The notes beneath the pieces were generated by a model that did no database searches, was not told the DNA's origin, and worked only from the letters and a program-made list of their open reading frames with translations. Positions 15,574-24,760 of a stretch of 39,086 bases of DNA are shown here, in pieces. Each line of letters opens with the position of its first letter. Position 1 is the stretch's first letter. The DNA is from Paludibacter sp. (GTDB lineage Bacteria; Bacteroidota; Bacteroidia; Bacteroidales; Paludibacteraceae), in assembly GCA_010365115.1 (NCBI GenBank), contig JAAFGX010000034.1, positions 1-39,086 on the forward strand. The letters are read 5' to 3'. Position numbers and translations under genes: made by a program.

Positions 15574-16236
15574 AAAGTAAATTAATTACATTGAGATATT
15601 TAAAAACGCTTTAGATAATTAATCAATAAATTAAATGATATGTTTAGAATCCGAAGGATTCACATGTCTATTGAATAAATTATGATTAGAAAATACGACC
15701 CCGAAAGGGTCGAGTGTCAATTAACGTGAATCACATGCTCTAAATATATAATCCCTAGGGGATAAAGATGAAAGATATAAATACATTTTAAGAAATCTAT
15801 CAATAATATTTTTTATTACTAAAGTTTCATCTCGGATATAAAATAGCATGCAAATTTACATAATATTTATGAGCGAAAATCTATACGAACGTAAAAAAAC
15901 CTTTATTTCCATTCATTTTGAAGTATTTTGTATATTTGGCAATCAATCAATCAATAAATTGTGGAATATTAAGGAAATATGCTTGCATGGTTGTCCCGTT
16001 TATTCTGGTTGGGGAATGTTTGTAAAAATTAATGGCTTGTAATATTTTAAAATGATTTCTCTCCCTCTAAACTCCTTTTATCATGCATTTTCGGACTTTT
16101 ATTATTCGCTTTATTGAAAATTGTCAATAACTTCCACTCATTTTTTTCTACTCCTTTCAAAAAATTCTGTATCTTTAGCAACGCAAAAAAGATCTATATC
16201 CATAGATTGTAAATTACCAGAAAACAACAACTTAAC
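15574..16236. other. Divergent spacer between the SurA-like gene and dnaE
   Basis: A 663-bp spacer. It holds three short GC hairpins in a row (15647-15763) within AT-rich sequence. The dnaE promoter side shows TATCTTTA near 16170-16177. A 64-codon frame at 15848-16042 has no protein-like features. No RNA gene is recognised. Confidence 0.5.
15647..15763. repeat. Three consecutive short GC hairpins
   Basis: GAATCC-GAA-GGATTC (15647-15661), CGACCC-CGAAA-GGGTCG (15696-15712) and ATCCC-TAG-GGGAT (15751-15763) are spaced about 50 bp apart in AT-rich DNA. Sequences differ but the pattern is constant, suggesting a repeat element or a structured leader. Confidence 0.6.
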
Positions 16237-19200
16237 ATGAGTTCCTTCGTTCATCTTCACGTTCACTCGCATTATTCAGTTCTGGATGGTATGTCTACCA
16301 TTTCAGATTTAGTGGACAAAGCTTCTAAAAATGGTATGCATGCTGTTGCGCTTACCGACCATGGAAGTATGTTCGGGATAAAAGAATTTTTTAATTATAC
16401 CAAAAAGAAAAACGGCAAAGTAAAATCTCAAATCTCCGATCTTCAGAAAAAAATGAAAACGGAAGGCATTTCCGATGATGAGAAAGAAGATATTTTATTA
16501 CAAATTGACGCAACAAAGCGCAAATTATTCAAACCTATTATTGGTTGTGAAGCTTATGTGGCAAAGCGTGGACGACTTTCAAAAGATGGAGCGGAAGATC
16601 GCAGTGGTTATCATTTAGTATTACTCGCAAAAAATAAAATTGGATATCACAATTTGTGCAAACTGGTTTCAACTTCGTGGATTGAAGGAATGTATTACCG
16701 ACCCCGCATTGATCATGAACTACTTGAAAAATACAGCGAAGGATTGATTGCATCGTCGGCTTGTTTGGGTGGCGAGATTCATAAAAAAGTTGAAAGTGGT
16801 AATCTGGCTGAAGCTGAAAAATCCATTATGTGGTACAAACGTGTGTTTGGCGATGATTTTTACATTGAACTGCAACGTCATAAAACCGACAAACCAAACG
16901 CAGATTATTCTACCTACGATAAACAAATGCGTCAGAATGAAGATCTGATAAAACTGGCGCGCAAAACAAATACCAAAATTCTTGCAACCAATGATGTTCA
17001 CTTCGTGGAAGAAGAACATGGCGAAGCACACGAACGATTGATTTGTTTGAGTACAGGCAAAGATTTGGACGATCCGAACCGCATGCGTTATACTAAGCAG
17101 GAATGGCTCAAAACGCCGGATCAAATGTTGCAGATTTTCGCAGACATACCCGAAGCGTTAGAAAATTCGTTAGAAATAGCTGAAAAGGTAGAATTCTATG
17201 ATATCGATTCCAATGCCATGATGCCGGTTTTTCCAATTCCTGAAAGTTTTTCCACCGAAGAAAAATACCGCAGTACTTTTACAGAAGAAATGCTTCGTGA
17301 AGAATTTGGCGATGGATTTGATCGGTTGGGAGGTTACGAAAAAGCAGTTCGCGTTAAGCTTGAAGCCGACTATTTGGGCGAATTGACGCTAATTGGTGCA
17401 AAACAACGCTATGGTGAGAATATCGAACCGGAAACGATGGAACGCATTGATTTTGAGCTACAAGTGATGAAAACGATGGGTTTCCCGGGTTACTTTCTTA
17501 TTGTGCAGGATTTTATACGTGCTGCCCGCGAAATGAAAGTGTCGGTAGGACCTGGTCGTGGTTCTGCTGCCGGTTCGGTAGTGGCTTACTGCCTGCGGAT
17601 TACTGATATTGACCCATTAAAATACGACTTGCTGTTCGAGCGTTTTCTAAACCCCGACCGTATTTCTATGCCCGATATCGACATCGACTTCGATGATGAT
17701 GGTCGTGGGCAGGTATTGCGCTGGGTAACTGAAAAATATGGCAAAGAACGGGTGGCGCATATTATCACTTATGGAACAATGGCTACCAAATCGTCTATCA
17801 AAGACGTGGCTCGAGTTCAACGTTTGCCACTTGCTGAAGCCGACCGGTTAACGAAACTTATTCCCGATAAATTTCCCGAAGGAGCCGATGGTAAAACTCC
17901 AAAAATCTCTATTGCCAATTGTCTAAAATACGTTCCCGAACTACTAGCTGCCCGCAACTCTTCTGATCAAAATTTGTCCAATACCATGCGTTATGCTGAA
18001 ATGTTGGAAGGAACAGTTCGACAAACCGGAGTTCATGCCTGTGGTGTGATTATCGGCGCCGATGATTTGACAAACTTAGTGCCTCTTAGCACAGCAATGG
18101 ACAAAGAAACCAACGAAGAGATGTTGGTGACTCAGTACGAAGGCTCGGTTATTGAAGAAATTGGCTTAATAAAAATGGACTTCTTGGGACTAAAAACATT
18201 GTCCATTATAAAGGAAGCATTGTCCAACATTAAGAAATCAAGAGGTATTGATCTAGATATTGATGCCATTCCGATTGATGATTCCAAAACGTACGAACTC
18301 TTTAGTAAAGGCTTGACCGTAGGGACATTTCAGTTTGAATCCGCCGGAATGCAAAAACATCTGATTAATCTTCAGCCTACTCAATTCGAAGATTTAATTG
18401 CCATGAATGCCTTGTACCGTCCGGGACCAATGCAATATATTCCACAATTTGTCAACAGAAAACACGGCCGTGAAAAGATTGAATATCCTTTCCCGATCAT
18501 GGAAAACAGACTGAAAGACACGTATGGAATTACAGTTTATCAAGAACAGGTCATGCTTCTGAGTCGGGATTTGGCTGGTTTTACACGTGGTCAGTCCGAC
18601 GAGCTTCGTAAGGCAATGGGTAAAAAGCTCGTTGATAAAATGGAAGCGTTGAAGGTGAAATTCATGGAAGGTTGCCAGAAAAATGGATTCGGACCCGCAA
18701 AAGTGTTGGAACAAATCTGGGCAGATTGGGCTGAATTCGCAAAATACGCATTCAATAAATCGCACGCCACCTGTTATTCGTGGATTGCCTATCAGACTGC
18801 TTATTTGAAAGCGCATTATCCGGCAGAGTTTATGGCTGCCAACTTAACGCGAAACAAGGATGACATAACCGAGGTTGGTAAGTTCATGGACGAGTGTAAA
18901 AACCTTGGCATGAGCGTAATGGGACCGGATGTGAACGAGAGTGATTTGACTTTTACGGTGAATAAAGATGGAAATATCCGTTTTGGACTTGGAGGAGTAA
19001 AAGGGGTAGGAGAGGGCGCTGTAATTGCAATTGTGGAAGAGCGGATGAAGAACGGGAAATACAAAAGTGTTTTCGATTTTATTGAACGTGTGAACCTGAC
19101 TTCGTGTAACAAACGTGCCATTGAAAGTCTAGCTTTGGCGGGTGCTTTTGATGATTTTACGGATATTCGACGTGAACAATTCTTTGTTGAGAATAGCAAA

Positions 19201-20031
19201 AATGAGTTGGTGCTGGAATCTATTCTTCGGTATGGAAGCAAATTTCAGACCGATATGGCGATGACTCAAAATTCTTTGTTTGGTGGGTTGGATGCCATTG
19301 ATATTGCCAAACCCGAGATTCCCTATGCAGCGGAATGGTCACCGTTGGAAAAATTGAATAAAGAACGTGATTTAATTGGCATGTATCTTTCGGCTCATCC
19401 GCTTGATGAGTACGAATTTGAAATTAATCATATTTGCAATGCCACTACCGTAGATTTGAAAGATTTGTCTACTCTGCAAGGCAAAGCGCTGAAAATTGGC
19501 GGTATGGTTACCAATTTTCGTCATGGAACTTCCAAAGCAGGAAATCCCTATGGAATTCTGATGCTTGAGGATTATGTGGGCGCATTTGAATTCGCATTGT
19601 TTGGAAAGAATTATATTGAGTTCAGTAAATACATGATCAAAGATTTGTATTTGTTTATCAATGCAATAGTTCAGGAACGAGGGGCTGATTTCAAATTTAA
19701 AAAAGTAGAAACAAACCCAAATATTCCAAAAGAGTTGGAATTGAAAATTCAGAAAATTGAAGTTTTTTCGGATATAAAAGAAAAATTAATCAATACGCTT
19801 ACGTTGACGATTCCGGTTCAGCAGCTTACGTTGGATTTTGCTGAGGAGATGACTGACATGGTAATGAAGAATAAGGGCAATGTAAATTTGTATATTCAAG
19901 TAGTGGATGAGAATTCAACAAATAAAGTCACATTATTTTCCCGTCAGTACAGGATTCAGATTAATACTCAGGTTTATCACATGCTTAAACATGCGCAAAG
20001 TCAGGAAATGATTGATTTTCAGGTACATTAA
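16237..20031 (+). CDS. dnaE: DNA polymerase III subunit alpha
   Basis: A 1264-residue replicative polymerase of the DnaE1 type. The PHP domain opens with FVHLHVHSHYSVLDG and continues ALTDHGSMFGIKEFF; it carries an insert of about 50 charged residues (about 65-115) before KPIIGCEAYVAKRG. The catalytic palm has GPGRGSAAGSVVAYCL and the acidic triad segment MPDIDIDFDDDGR. FNKSHATCYSWIAYQTAYLK marks the tau/clamp-facing region, followed by helix-hairpin-helix and OB domains (LKIGGMVTNFRHG...). The start ATG at 16237 gives the expected N-terminus. trxA follows on the same strand after 207 bp. Confidence 0.97.
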   Translation: MSSFVHLHVHSHYSVLDGMSTISDLVDKASKNGMHAVALTDHGSMFGIKEFFNYTKKKNGKVKSQISDLQKKMKTEGISDDEKEDILLQIDATKRKLFKPIIGCEAYVAKRGRLSKDGAEDRSGYHLVLLAKNKIGYHNLCKLVSTSWIEGMYYRPRIDHELLEKYSEGLIASSACLGGEIHKKVESGNLAEAEKSIMWYKRVFGDDFYIELQRHKTDKPNADYSTYDKQMRQNEDLIKLARKTNTKILATNDVHFVEEEHGEAHERLICLSTGKDLDDPNRMRYTKQEWLKTPDQMLQIFADIPEALENSLEIAEKVEFYDIDSNAMMPVFPIPESFSTEEKYRSTFTEEMLREEFGDGFDRLGGYEKAVRVKLEADYLGELTLIGAKQRYGENIEPETMERIDFELQVMKTMGFPGYFLIVQDFIRAAREMKVSVGPGRGSAAGSVVAYCLRITDIDPLKYDLLFERFLNPDRISMPDIDIDFDDDGRGQVLRWVTEKYGKERVAHIITYGTMATKSSIKDVARVQRLPLAEADRLTKLIPDKFPEGADGKTPKISIANCLKYVPELLAARNSSDQNLSNTMRYAEMLEGTVRQTGVHACGVIIGADDLTNLVPLSTAMDKETNEEMLVTQYEGSVIEEIGLIKMDFLGLKTLSIIKEALSNIKKSRGIDLDIDAIPIDDSKTYELFSKGLTVGTFQFESAGMQKHLINLQPTQFEDLIAMNALYRPGPMQYIPQFVNRKHGREKIEYPFPIMENRLKDTYGITVYQEQVMLLSRDLAGFTRGQSDELRKAMGKKLVDKMEALKVKFMEGCQKNGFGPAKVLEQIWADWAEFAKYAFNKSHATCYSWIAYQTAYLKAHYPAEFMAANLTRNKDDITEVGKFMDECKNLGMSVMGPDVNESDLTFTVNKDGNIRFGLGGVKGVGEGAVIAIVEERMKNGKYKSVFDFIERVNLTSCNKRAIESLALAGAFDDFTDIRREQFFVENSKNELVLESILRYGSKFQTDMAMTQNSLFGGLDAIDIAKPEIPYAAEWSPLEKLNKERDLIGMYLSAHPLDEYEFEINHICNATTVDLKDLSTLQGKALKIGGMVTNFRHGTSKAGNPYGILMLEDYVGAFEFALFGKNYIEFSKYMIKDLYLFINAIVQERGADFKFKKVETNPNIPKELELKIQKIEVFSDIKEKLINTLTLTIPVQQLTLDFAEEMTDMVMKNKGNVNLYIQVVDENSTNKVTLFSRQYRIQINTQVYHMLKHAQSQEMIDFQVH

Positions 20032-20238
20032 TGTGCATAATTAACAATTAACAATTTATAATTGAATATAAGACTGCTGCTGAAACAAATACTTGCGTGA
20101 TAATTAGACTTTATATAGTACCAATTACTTAAATATAGAATTTATAAATACCTGTATTTTCGATAAACAACTAAACTTAAACGACAGCTAGCTGTTTTAA
20201 TAACAATTTTAATAGAAACAATTTAAAACTTTAATATT

Positions 20239-20553
20239 ATGGCTTTAGAATTTACTGATGGAAACATCAAAGAAATTATTAACAGTGGAAAACCTGTAGT
20301 TATCGATTTTTGGGCAGAATGGTGTGGTCCATGTCGCATGGTTGGTCCGTTAGTGGAAGAACTTGCAAAAGAATACGATGGAAAAGTCGTGATTGGTAAA
20401 ATGGATGTTGACGAAAATGTGGATACCCCTAACGAATACGGCATTCGGAATATTCCTACTATTCTTTTCTTCAAAGACGGAAAATTGGTTGATAAACAGA
20501 TTGGTGCTGCTCAGAAATCTGTTTTGGCAGCAAAAGTGGCAGCGTTATTGTAA
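20239..20553 (+). CDS. trxA: Thioredoxin
   Basis: A 104-residue classical cytoplasmic thioredoxin. The active site WCGPC has C29 and C32, with FWAEWCGPCRM around it, the buried Asp in VIDFW and the cis-Pro loop GIRNIPTILFF. It reduces disulfides in ribonucleotide reductase, peroxiredoxins and others. There is no signal peptide. It lies downstream of dnaE on the same strand with a 207-bp gap, so it may have its own promoter. Confidence 0.97.
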   Translation: MALEFTDGNIKEIINSGKPVVIDFWAEWCGPCRMVGPLVEELAKEYDGKVVIGKMDVDENVDTPNEYGIRNIPTILFFKDGKLVDKQIGAAQKSVLAAKVAALL

Positions 20554-20674
20554 ATTGTAGATTGACTCTTTTTTGCAACTGAGAAATTTAATTTTGAATA
20601 TCTCTGTTTTCTTAAATGGTGGATAAAATAATAGACTTTATTCAGATTAAAATAATATAAGACTCAAAATAAAA

Positions 20675-20872
20675 CATTTACCACTAAGCACACAAAGATT
20701 CACTAAGTTTAAATAAAAAACAAGAACACTAAGTATAAACCACAAGTGTTTTATTTTGGTCATTCTCCGATTTTTAACAGAATATTTAAAAATTAATTGT
20801 GTTTTTCTTATTGGACTGTATTCAATATTTTCTTAGTCAATCTCTGTGTGCTTAGGGTCTTAGTGGTAAATA
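20675..20872. mobile_element. MITE-like element with long inverted ends
   Basis: The left arm 20675-20707 begins CATTTACCACTAAGCACACA; the right arm 20832-20872 is its inverse with a 7-nt insertion and a few mismatches. Arms of about 33 and 40 bp enclose about 125 bp of AT-rich, non-coding sequence. The internal part also contains AACACTAAG, so CACTAAG is a repeated word. No transposase is encoded. The form fits a miniature inverted-repeat element, although no target-site duplication is certain. Confidence 0.5.
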
Positions 20873-20933
20873 TTAAATCTATGTTTCTGAACATAATAGT
20901 ATATTAATTCATATAAACTCTAATAAAGAAATG

Positions 20934-20969
20934 GCTGATTCCTAAAAAATGGAATTAGCTGTTTTTTTT
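20934..20969 (+). terminator. Terminator-like hairpin
   Basis: GCTGATTCC (20934-20942) pairs with GGAATTAGC (20951-20959) with one G-T pair, followed by a run of eight T. It would stop read-through from trxA. Confidence 0.7.
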
Positions 20970-21037
20970 AGCGGACAACAATGAAAGAAATTATATTATT
21001 TTACACATTAGAAAGTGAGTAATTGTATCGATTACAG

Positions 21038-21045
21038 TACTTTTG
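21038..21045 (+). promoter_or_regulatory. Possible -7 element for the F6P aldolase gene
   Basis: TACTTTTG fits TAnnTTTG and lies 24 nt before the start codon. No TTTG is seen at the expected -33 position, so this is a weak call. Confidence 0.35.
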
Positions 21046-21069
21046 TAGATATTAAAAATACTACTAAAT

Positions 21070-21735
21070 ATGATTTACTTAGCTGACACAGCAAACATTG
21101 CTGAACTCAAAGAACTTTTTTACTACTTCCCATTGGCAGGTGTAACGACAAATCCTACGATAATTGCTGCCGAAAAGAAAACCCTTTCTGAACTTTTACC
21201 TGACATAATTGAAATTGTTGGAGATAAAATGCTTCACATACAGATGATTAGCAGCAAAGCAGAAGATATGGTGAGAGAGGCAAAAGCATATAAGTTAAAA
21301 TATAGTCTTGGAGATAATTATTTTGTCAAAATACCTGTTTCTAAAGAAGGTTATAAAGCAATGCCTATGTTGAAAGAAGCAGGTTTTAATGTAACTGCAA
21401 CTGCTATTTTTACCCAGCAGCAAGCATTAGTGGCTGCACGCGCAGGAGCCGACTGGGTTGCACCTTATGTAAATAGGCTCGACAATATATCTTCGCACGG
21501 AATTGAAGTGGTAAAACATATTGTTGATAATATTGAGCAGTTCAAATTAACTACAAAAGTGTTGGCTGCAAGTTTTAAAACTGTCGATCAGGTGCATCGC
21601 GTAAGTATGGTAGGAAGTCATGCTGCCACCATTAATTTCGAAATTATTGAACGTCTCAGAAGTCATCCAATGACAGATATGAGTCTCGACTGGTTTGAAA
21701 AAGATGCTGTTGGTCTTTATGATATTGAATTTTAG
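21070..21735 (+). CDS. Fructose-6-phosphate aldolase / small transaldolase-like protein
   Basis: A 221-residue TIM-barrel protein of the short transaldolase/FSA subfamily. It starts MIYLADTANIAELKELF. PLAGVTTNPTIIA is the phosphate-side motif, VKIPV holds the Schiff-base lysine K87, and WVAPYVNRLDNIS is the FSA-type tyrosine segment. HIQMIS carries the Gln typical of FSA rather than the Glu of transaldolases. It should interconvert fructose-6-phosphate with dihydroxyacetone and glyceraldehyde-3-phosphate, or serve as a transaldolase; these activities are hard to separate by eye. A classical transaldolase gene is also present (25544-26500). A strong terminator follows. Confidence 0.85.
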   Translation: MIYLADTANIAELKELFYYFPLAGVTTNPTIIAAEKKTLSELLPDIIEIVGDKMLHIQMISSKAEDMVREAKAYKLKYSLGDNYFVKIPVSKEGYKAMPMLKEAGFNVTATAIFTQQQALVAARAGADWVAPYVNRLDNISSHGIEVVKHIVDNIEQFKLTTKVLAASFKTVDQVHRVSMVGSHAATINFEIIERLRSHPMTDMSLDWFEKDAVGLYDIEF

Positions 21736-21741
21736 GAAAAC

Positions 21742-21774
21742 AATAAAGGCAGGATTATAATTCCTGCCTTTATT
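21742..21774. terminator. Bidirectional terminator
   Basis: AATAAAGGCAGGA (21742-21754) pairs perfectly with TCCTGCCTTTATT (21762-21774). It lies between the converging F6P aldolase and aminotransferase genes and can serve both. Confidence 0.9.
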
Positions 21775-21798
21775 ATCTTAATGAAGGAATTTCTTCGT

Positions 21799-23097
21799 TT
21801 ATTGTCTGCTTAGCTGAAACTCCTTCAATCTATTTTCCAATACCTCCATTTGATCCAACCTCACAAACGACACGCAAGCACGCAGTCCGTTCGGGTTTTC
21901 GCTGCCGGTAATGGCGAGTGAAATGGCGCTGATCCCGAAATACAGAAATTCTTTCATCAACTCTCCACTCGTCATTCCAGGATAGGCAATAGTGAAATAA
22001 AACCCGTCAGCCAGTTCGCAATCCTCATCGTTGTACACAATGTAAAAACCGTATTTCAGGAACAATATTTTCATGATTTTTGCTTTTTCGCCATAGGGAT
22101 GCAGACCCGCAACGAAATCAAAATCACTATCGTTAACAGCTTTCAGAGTCGCTGCTAATGCGTATTGTGCCGAGTGTGAAGTGCCGGCAGTAGTGGCATA
22201 CAAAACGCCGTAAGGTATAAAATGACCGAGTATATCGCTGGTGAAATAATTCTTCAGATTTGGATATCGCCGAGTGCGAAGTTTCTCCGAGATGATCATC
22301 ATTCCAATGCGTTGTCCTGCGTAATTGAAAATTTTTGATGCTGATAAAAGTAAAATATAATTATCGGTATAATGCGCCACAGTTGGTTGAAATGGTTTAA
22401 CAGCTGGTGTGCCGTAATGTTGACGGAAATCCATGCCGAAATAGGCTAAATCTTCCACCACTATCACATCATATTTTGTTGCTAATTCGCCTATCGTTTT
22501 CAATTCGCTTTCCGAAAAACAAATCCAGGACGGATTATTCGGTGATGAAAAGCAAATGGAGCAAATATTTCCATCTGATAAAAATGATTCCAACTTTTCA
22601 TGCAGTTTTTCGCCTCTGAAATTTAAAATATCAAACGATTTAAAGGGAACGCCCATTAAATGTAGTTGTGATTTCTGAACTGGAAACCCCGGGTCAATAA
22701 AAAGAGTATAGGGTTTATGGGGATTCGTACGAGCTGCAGCCAACAATGCCGCAAAACTACCCTGCATGGCACCAACTGTTGGTGTACAATTTAACGGGGT
22801 AACATCCAGATTCATAAATAATTTGGTAAAACGAGCAATTTCATTTTTTGCAAAAGGAATTCCTTCGATACTTGGGTACGAATTGGCCAAACCTAAATCC
22901 AACGCTTCTTTTTCGGCTTCCAACGCAATGGGTAAAGCAGGTAGACCCGGAACGCCCATTTCCATGTGGATAAACTCCTTTCCGCTTTTTTCTTCAATTT
23001 GTGCAACCAATTTCCCCACTTCGCGAATGGACAAACGGGTAATTTCTGATTCGCCAAATTGAGCGAAAAACGAATCGACAAGTTCTTTTTGTATCAT
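21799..23097 (-). CDS. Class I/II pyridoxal-phosphate aminotransferase
   Basis: A 432-residue fold-type I aminotransferase. The PLP-binding lysine is K255 in LLSASKIFNYAGQRIG. SSPNNPSW (184-191) carries the conserved Asn, and the PLP-ring Asp lies in VVEDLAYFG (D216 region). LRACVSFVR near the C-terminus supplies the carboxylate-binding Arg. It should transfer an amino group between an amino acid and a 2-oxo acid; the substrate is not evident. It lies downstream of paaK and an ACT gene on the same strand, which suggests aromatic amino acids. A 13-unit octamer array stops 6 nt before its ATG. Confidence 0.88.
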   Translation of the reverse strand: MIQKELVDSFFAQFGESEITRLSIREVGKLVAQIEEKSGKEFIHMEMGVPGLPALPIALEAEKEALDLGLANSYPSIEGIPFAKNEIARFTKLFMNLDVTPLNCTPTVGAMQGSFAALLAAARTNPHKPYTLFIDPGFPVQKSQLHLMGVPFKSFDILNFRGEKLHEKLESFLSDGNICSICFSSPNNPSWICFSESELKTIGELATKYDVIVVEDLAYFGMDFRQHYGTPAVKPFQPTVAHYTDNYILLLSASKIFNYAGQRIGMMIISEKLRTRRYPNLKNYFTSDILGHFIPYGVLYATTAGTSHSAQYALAATLKAVNDSDFDFVAGLHPYGEKAKIMKILFLKYGFYIVYNDEDCELADGFYFTIAYPGMTSGELMKEFLYFGISAISLAITGSENPNGLRACVSFVRLDQMEVLENRLKEFQLSRQ

Positions 23098-23103
23098 ATT
23101 TTT

Positions 23104-23207
23104 GATGTGATGATATGATGATGTGTTGATGTGATGATATGATGATATGATGATGTGTTGATGTGATGATGTGTTGATGTGATGATATGATGATAAGTTG
23201 ATGTGTT
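23104..23207. repeat. 13-unit octamer array (GATRTGWT) before the aminotransferase gene
   Basis: Thirteen back-to-back 8-mers: GATGTGAT, GATATGAT and GATGTGTT variants and one GATAAGTT. The array begins 6 nt upstream of the minus-strand start codon, so the 5' leader of the aminotransferase mRNA is made of it. Confidence 0.9.
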
Positions 23208-23349
23208 TTATTAATTATCTAAAATGAGTATCGGGTGTTGTACCTAAAGTTTGAAATCAAAAAATAAAATAGTTTTCAATACAAAGAATCCTTTCACATT
23301 AATTCCCGATACACATATTATCTAAATATCACATCAACCAATTTTCAAA

Positions 23350-24648
23350 TTATATTTTCCGGTTATCAACCACTCTCACTGCTTTTCCTTCGCTGCGGGC
23401 AATAGTTCTGGGCTCCACCAGAGTCACTTTTACGCTCAAACCGATAGCACTGTTTAATGCATGTGAAATTTTATTCGAAAGATTTTGCAAATCACGAATG
23501 GTGTCGGTCAATTTCGATTCATCCAGTTCCACTTTCAATTCCAGCGTGTCCAGGTTGTTTTCTCTATCCACATAAAGCATGTAATGTGCACTGGTTTCTC
23601 CCATTTCGAGCAGTACATGTTCAATTTGAGATGGAAAAAGATTTACACCTCGAATAATCAACATATCGTCGCTGCGTCCGGTAATTTTCTTCATGCGTAC
23701 CAATGTTCGTCCACATTCGCAAGTTTCACGGTTAAGTGTAGAAAGGTCACGGGTATTGTAGCGCAGAAGTGGAATTCCTTCTTTGGTAAGCGTTGTGAAA
23801 ACCAATTCTCCTTCTGTTCCATCAGCAAGGGTTTCTTTTGTGTCGGGATGAACAATTTCAGGATAAAAATGATCTTCATGAACGTGTAAACCGACATGAT
23901 GAGTACAATCATTAGCAACTCCCGGACCCATAATTTCGCTCAGTCCGTAAATGTCGTATGCCTTAATTCCCAATTTCTTTTCCAGTTCAATTCTCATATT
24001 TTCAGTCCATGGTTCTGCACCAAAAATCCCAATTTTTAGCTTCATATCTGCCAATGTGTAGCCATATTCTTCCAGCGCATCGCCCAAATGAAGTGCGTAC
24101 GAAGGGGTACATGCCAGCACTGTTGATCCAAAATCGGACATCAATTGCAACTGTCTCCTGGTGTTTCCTCCCGAAATTGGAACTACTGTACATCCAAGTG
24201 TTTCAGCACCATAATGTACGCCCAATCCTCCAGTAAATAATCCATAACCGTACGAAACCTGCATAATATCATCGGATGAAATTCCCGCCATCGTTAAACA
24301 GCGGGCCACTACTTCGCGCCAATTTTCAATATCGTTTTTGGTATACCCCACTGTGGTAGGTTTTCCGGTTGTTCCGCTTGAGGCATGTACCCGCACAATG
24401 TCTTTCATGGGAACAGCAAATAAATCGTACGGATAATTGTCGCGCAAATCCGTTTTGTAAGTAAATGGTAATTTTACAATGTCGTCAATCGATTGAATGT
24501 CTGATGGTTTTACACCCATTTCGTCCATTCTACGCCGATAAAAAGCCACATTAGTATAAACGTGATTCACTAATTTATTCAATTGTTCACTTTGCAATGC
24601 CCGCATATCTTCGCGTTTCATGCATTCAATTTCATTGTTCCAAATCAT
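23350..24648 (-). CDS. paaK: Phenylacetate-CoA ligase
   Basis: A 432-residue adenylate-forming enzyme from the ATG at 24648; the start MIWNNEIECMKREDMRALQ is characteristic. A further in-frame TTG at 24669 lies in a dispersed repeat and is not needed. The P-loop-like ASSGTTGKPT (residues 89-98), YDIYGLSEIMGPG, RYNTRDLS and the C-terminal GRSDDMLIIRGVNLFPSQIE are all present. It activates phenylacetate or other arylacetates with ATP and CoA. In fermentative Bacteroidota it may run in reverse, making ATP from arylacetyl-CoA; that is inference. The ACT-domain gene just upstream is its usual partner. Confidence 0.93.
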   Translation of the reverse strand: MIWNNEIECMKREDMRALQSEQLNKLVNHVYTNVAFYRRRMDEMGVKPSDIQSIDDIVKLPFTYKTDLRDNYPYDLFAVPMKDIVRVHASSGTTGKPTTVGYTKNDIENWREVVARCLTMAGISSDDIMQVSYGYGLFTGGLGVHYGAETLGCTVVPISGGNTRRQLQLMSDFGSTVLACTPSYALHLGDALEEYGYTLADMKLKIGIFGAEPWTENMRIELEKKLGIKAYDIYGLSEIMGPGVANDCTHHVGLHVHEDHFYPEIVHPDTKETLADGTEGELVFTTLTKEGIPLLRYNTRDLSTLNRETCECGRTLVRMKKITGRSDDMLIIRGVNLFPSQIEHVLLEMGETSAHYMLYVDRENNLDTLELKVELDESKLTDTIRDLQNLSNKISHALNSAIGLSVKVTLVEPRTIARSEGKAVRVVDNRKI

Positions 24649-24663
24649 AATTCTATTATTTAC

Positions 24664-24760
24664 CGCCAACCCCCTGAAGGAGGCTTTGTGGAGCTGTTTG
24701 AAATTTACATAAATTTAAAATTGTACATTTATTGTTCCCCTTTAGGGGTTAGGGGTTGTC
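24664..24760. repeat. CCCCTAA-type repeat pair around the paaK/ACT spacer
   Basis: A left copy (CAACCCCCTGAAGGAGGC, 24667-24684) and a right copy (TTCCCCTTTAGGGGTTAGGGG, 24738-24758) lie in opposite orientation. The left copy touches the paaK 5' end; the right copy encodes the last residues of the ACT protein. They belong to the family at 11018-11157. Confidence 0.7.

Larger units (their letters stand above)
20554..21069. other. Spacer with MITE-like element and terminator
   Basis: A 516-bp spacer with no coding frame. It contains the inverted-repeat element at 20675-20872, a terminator at 20934-20969 and a TACTTTTG at 21038-21045 before the next gene. Confidence 0.6.

Noticed and set aside
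15848..16042. 64-codon plus-strand ORF
   Set aside because: AT-rich chance frame, no domain pattern, in a promoter-bearing spacer.
24649..24669. TTG start for PaaK
   Set aside because: The extension lies in a dispersed repeat; the ATG at 24648 gives the canonical MIWN start.
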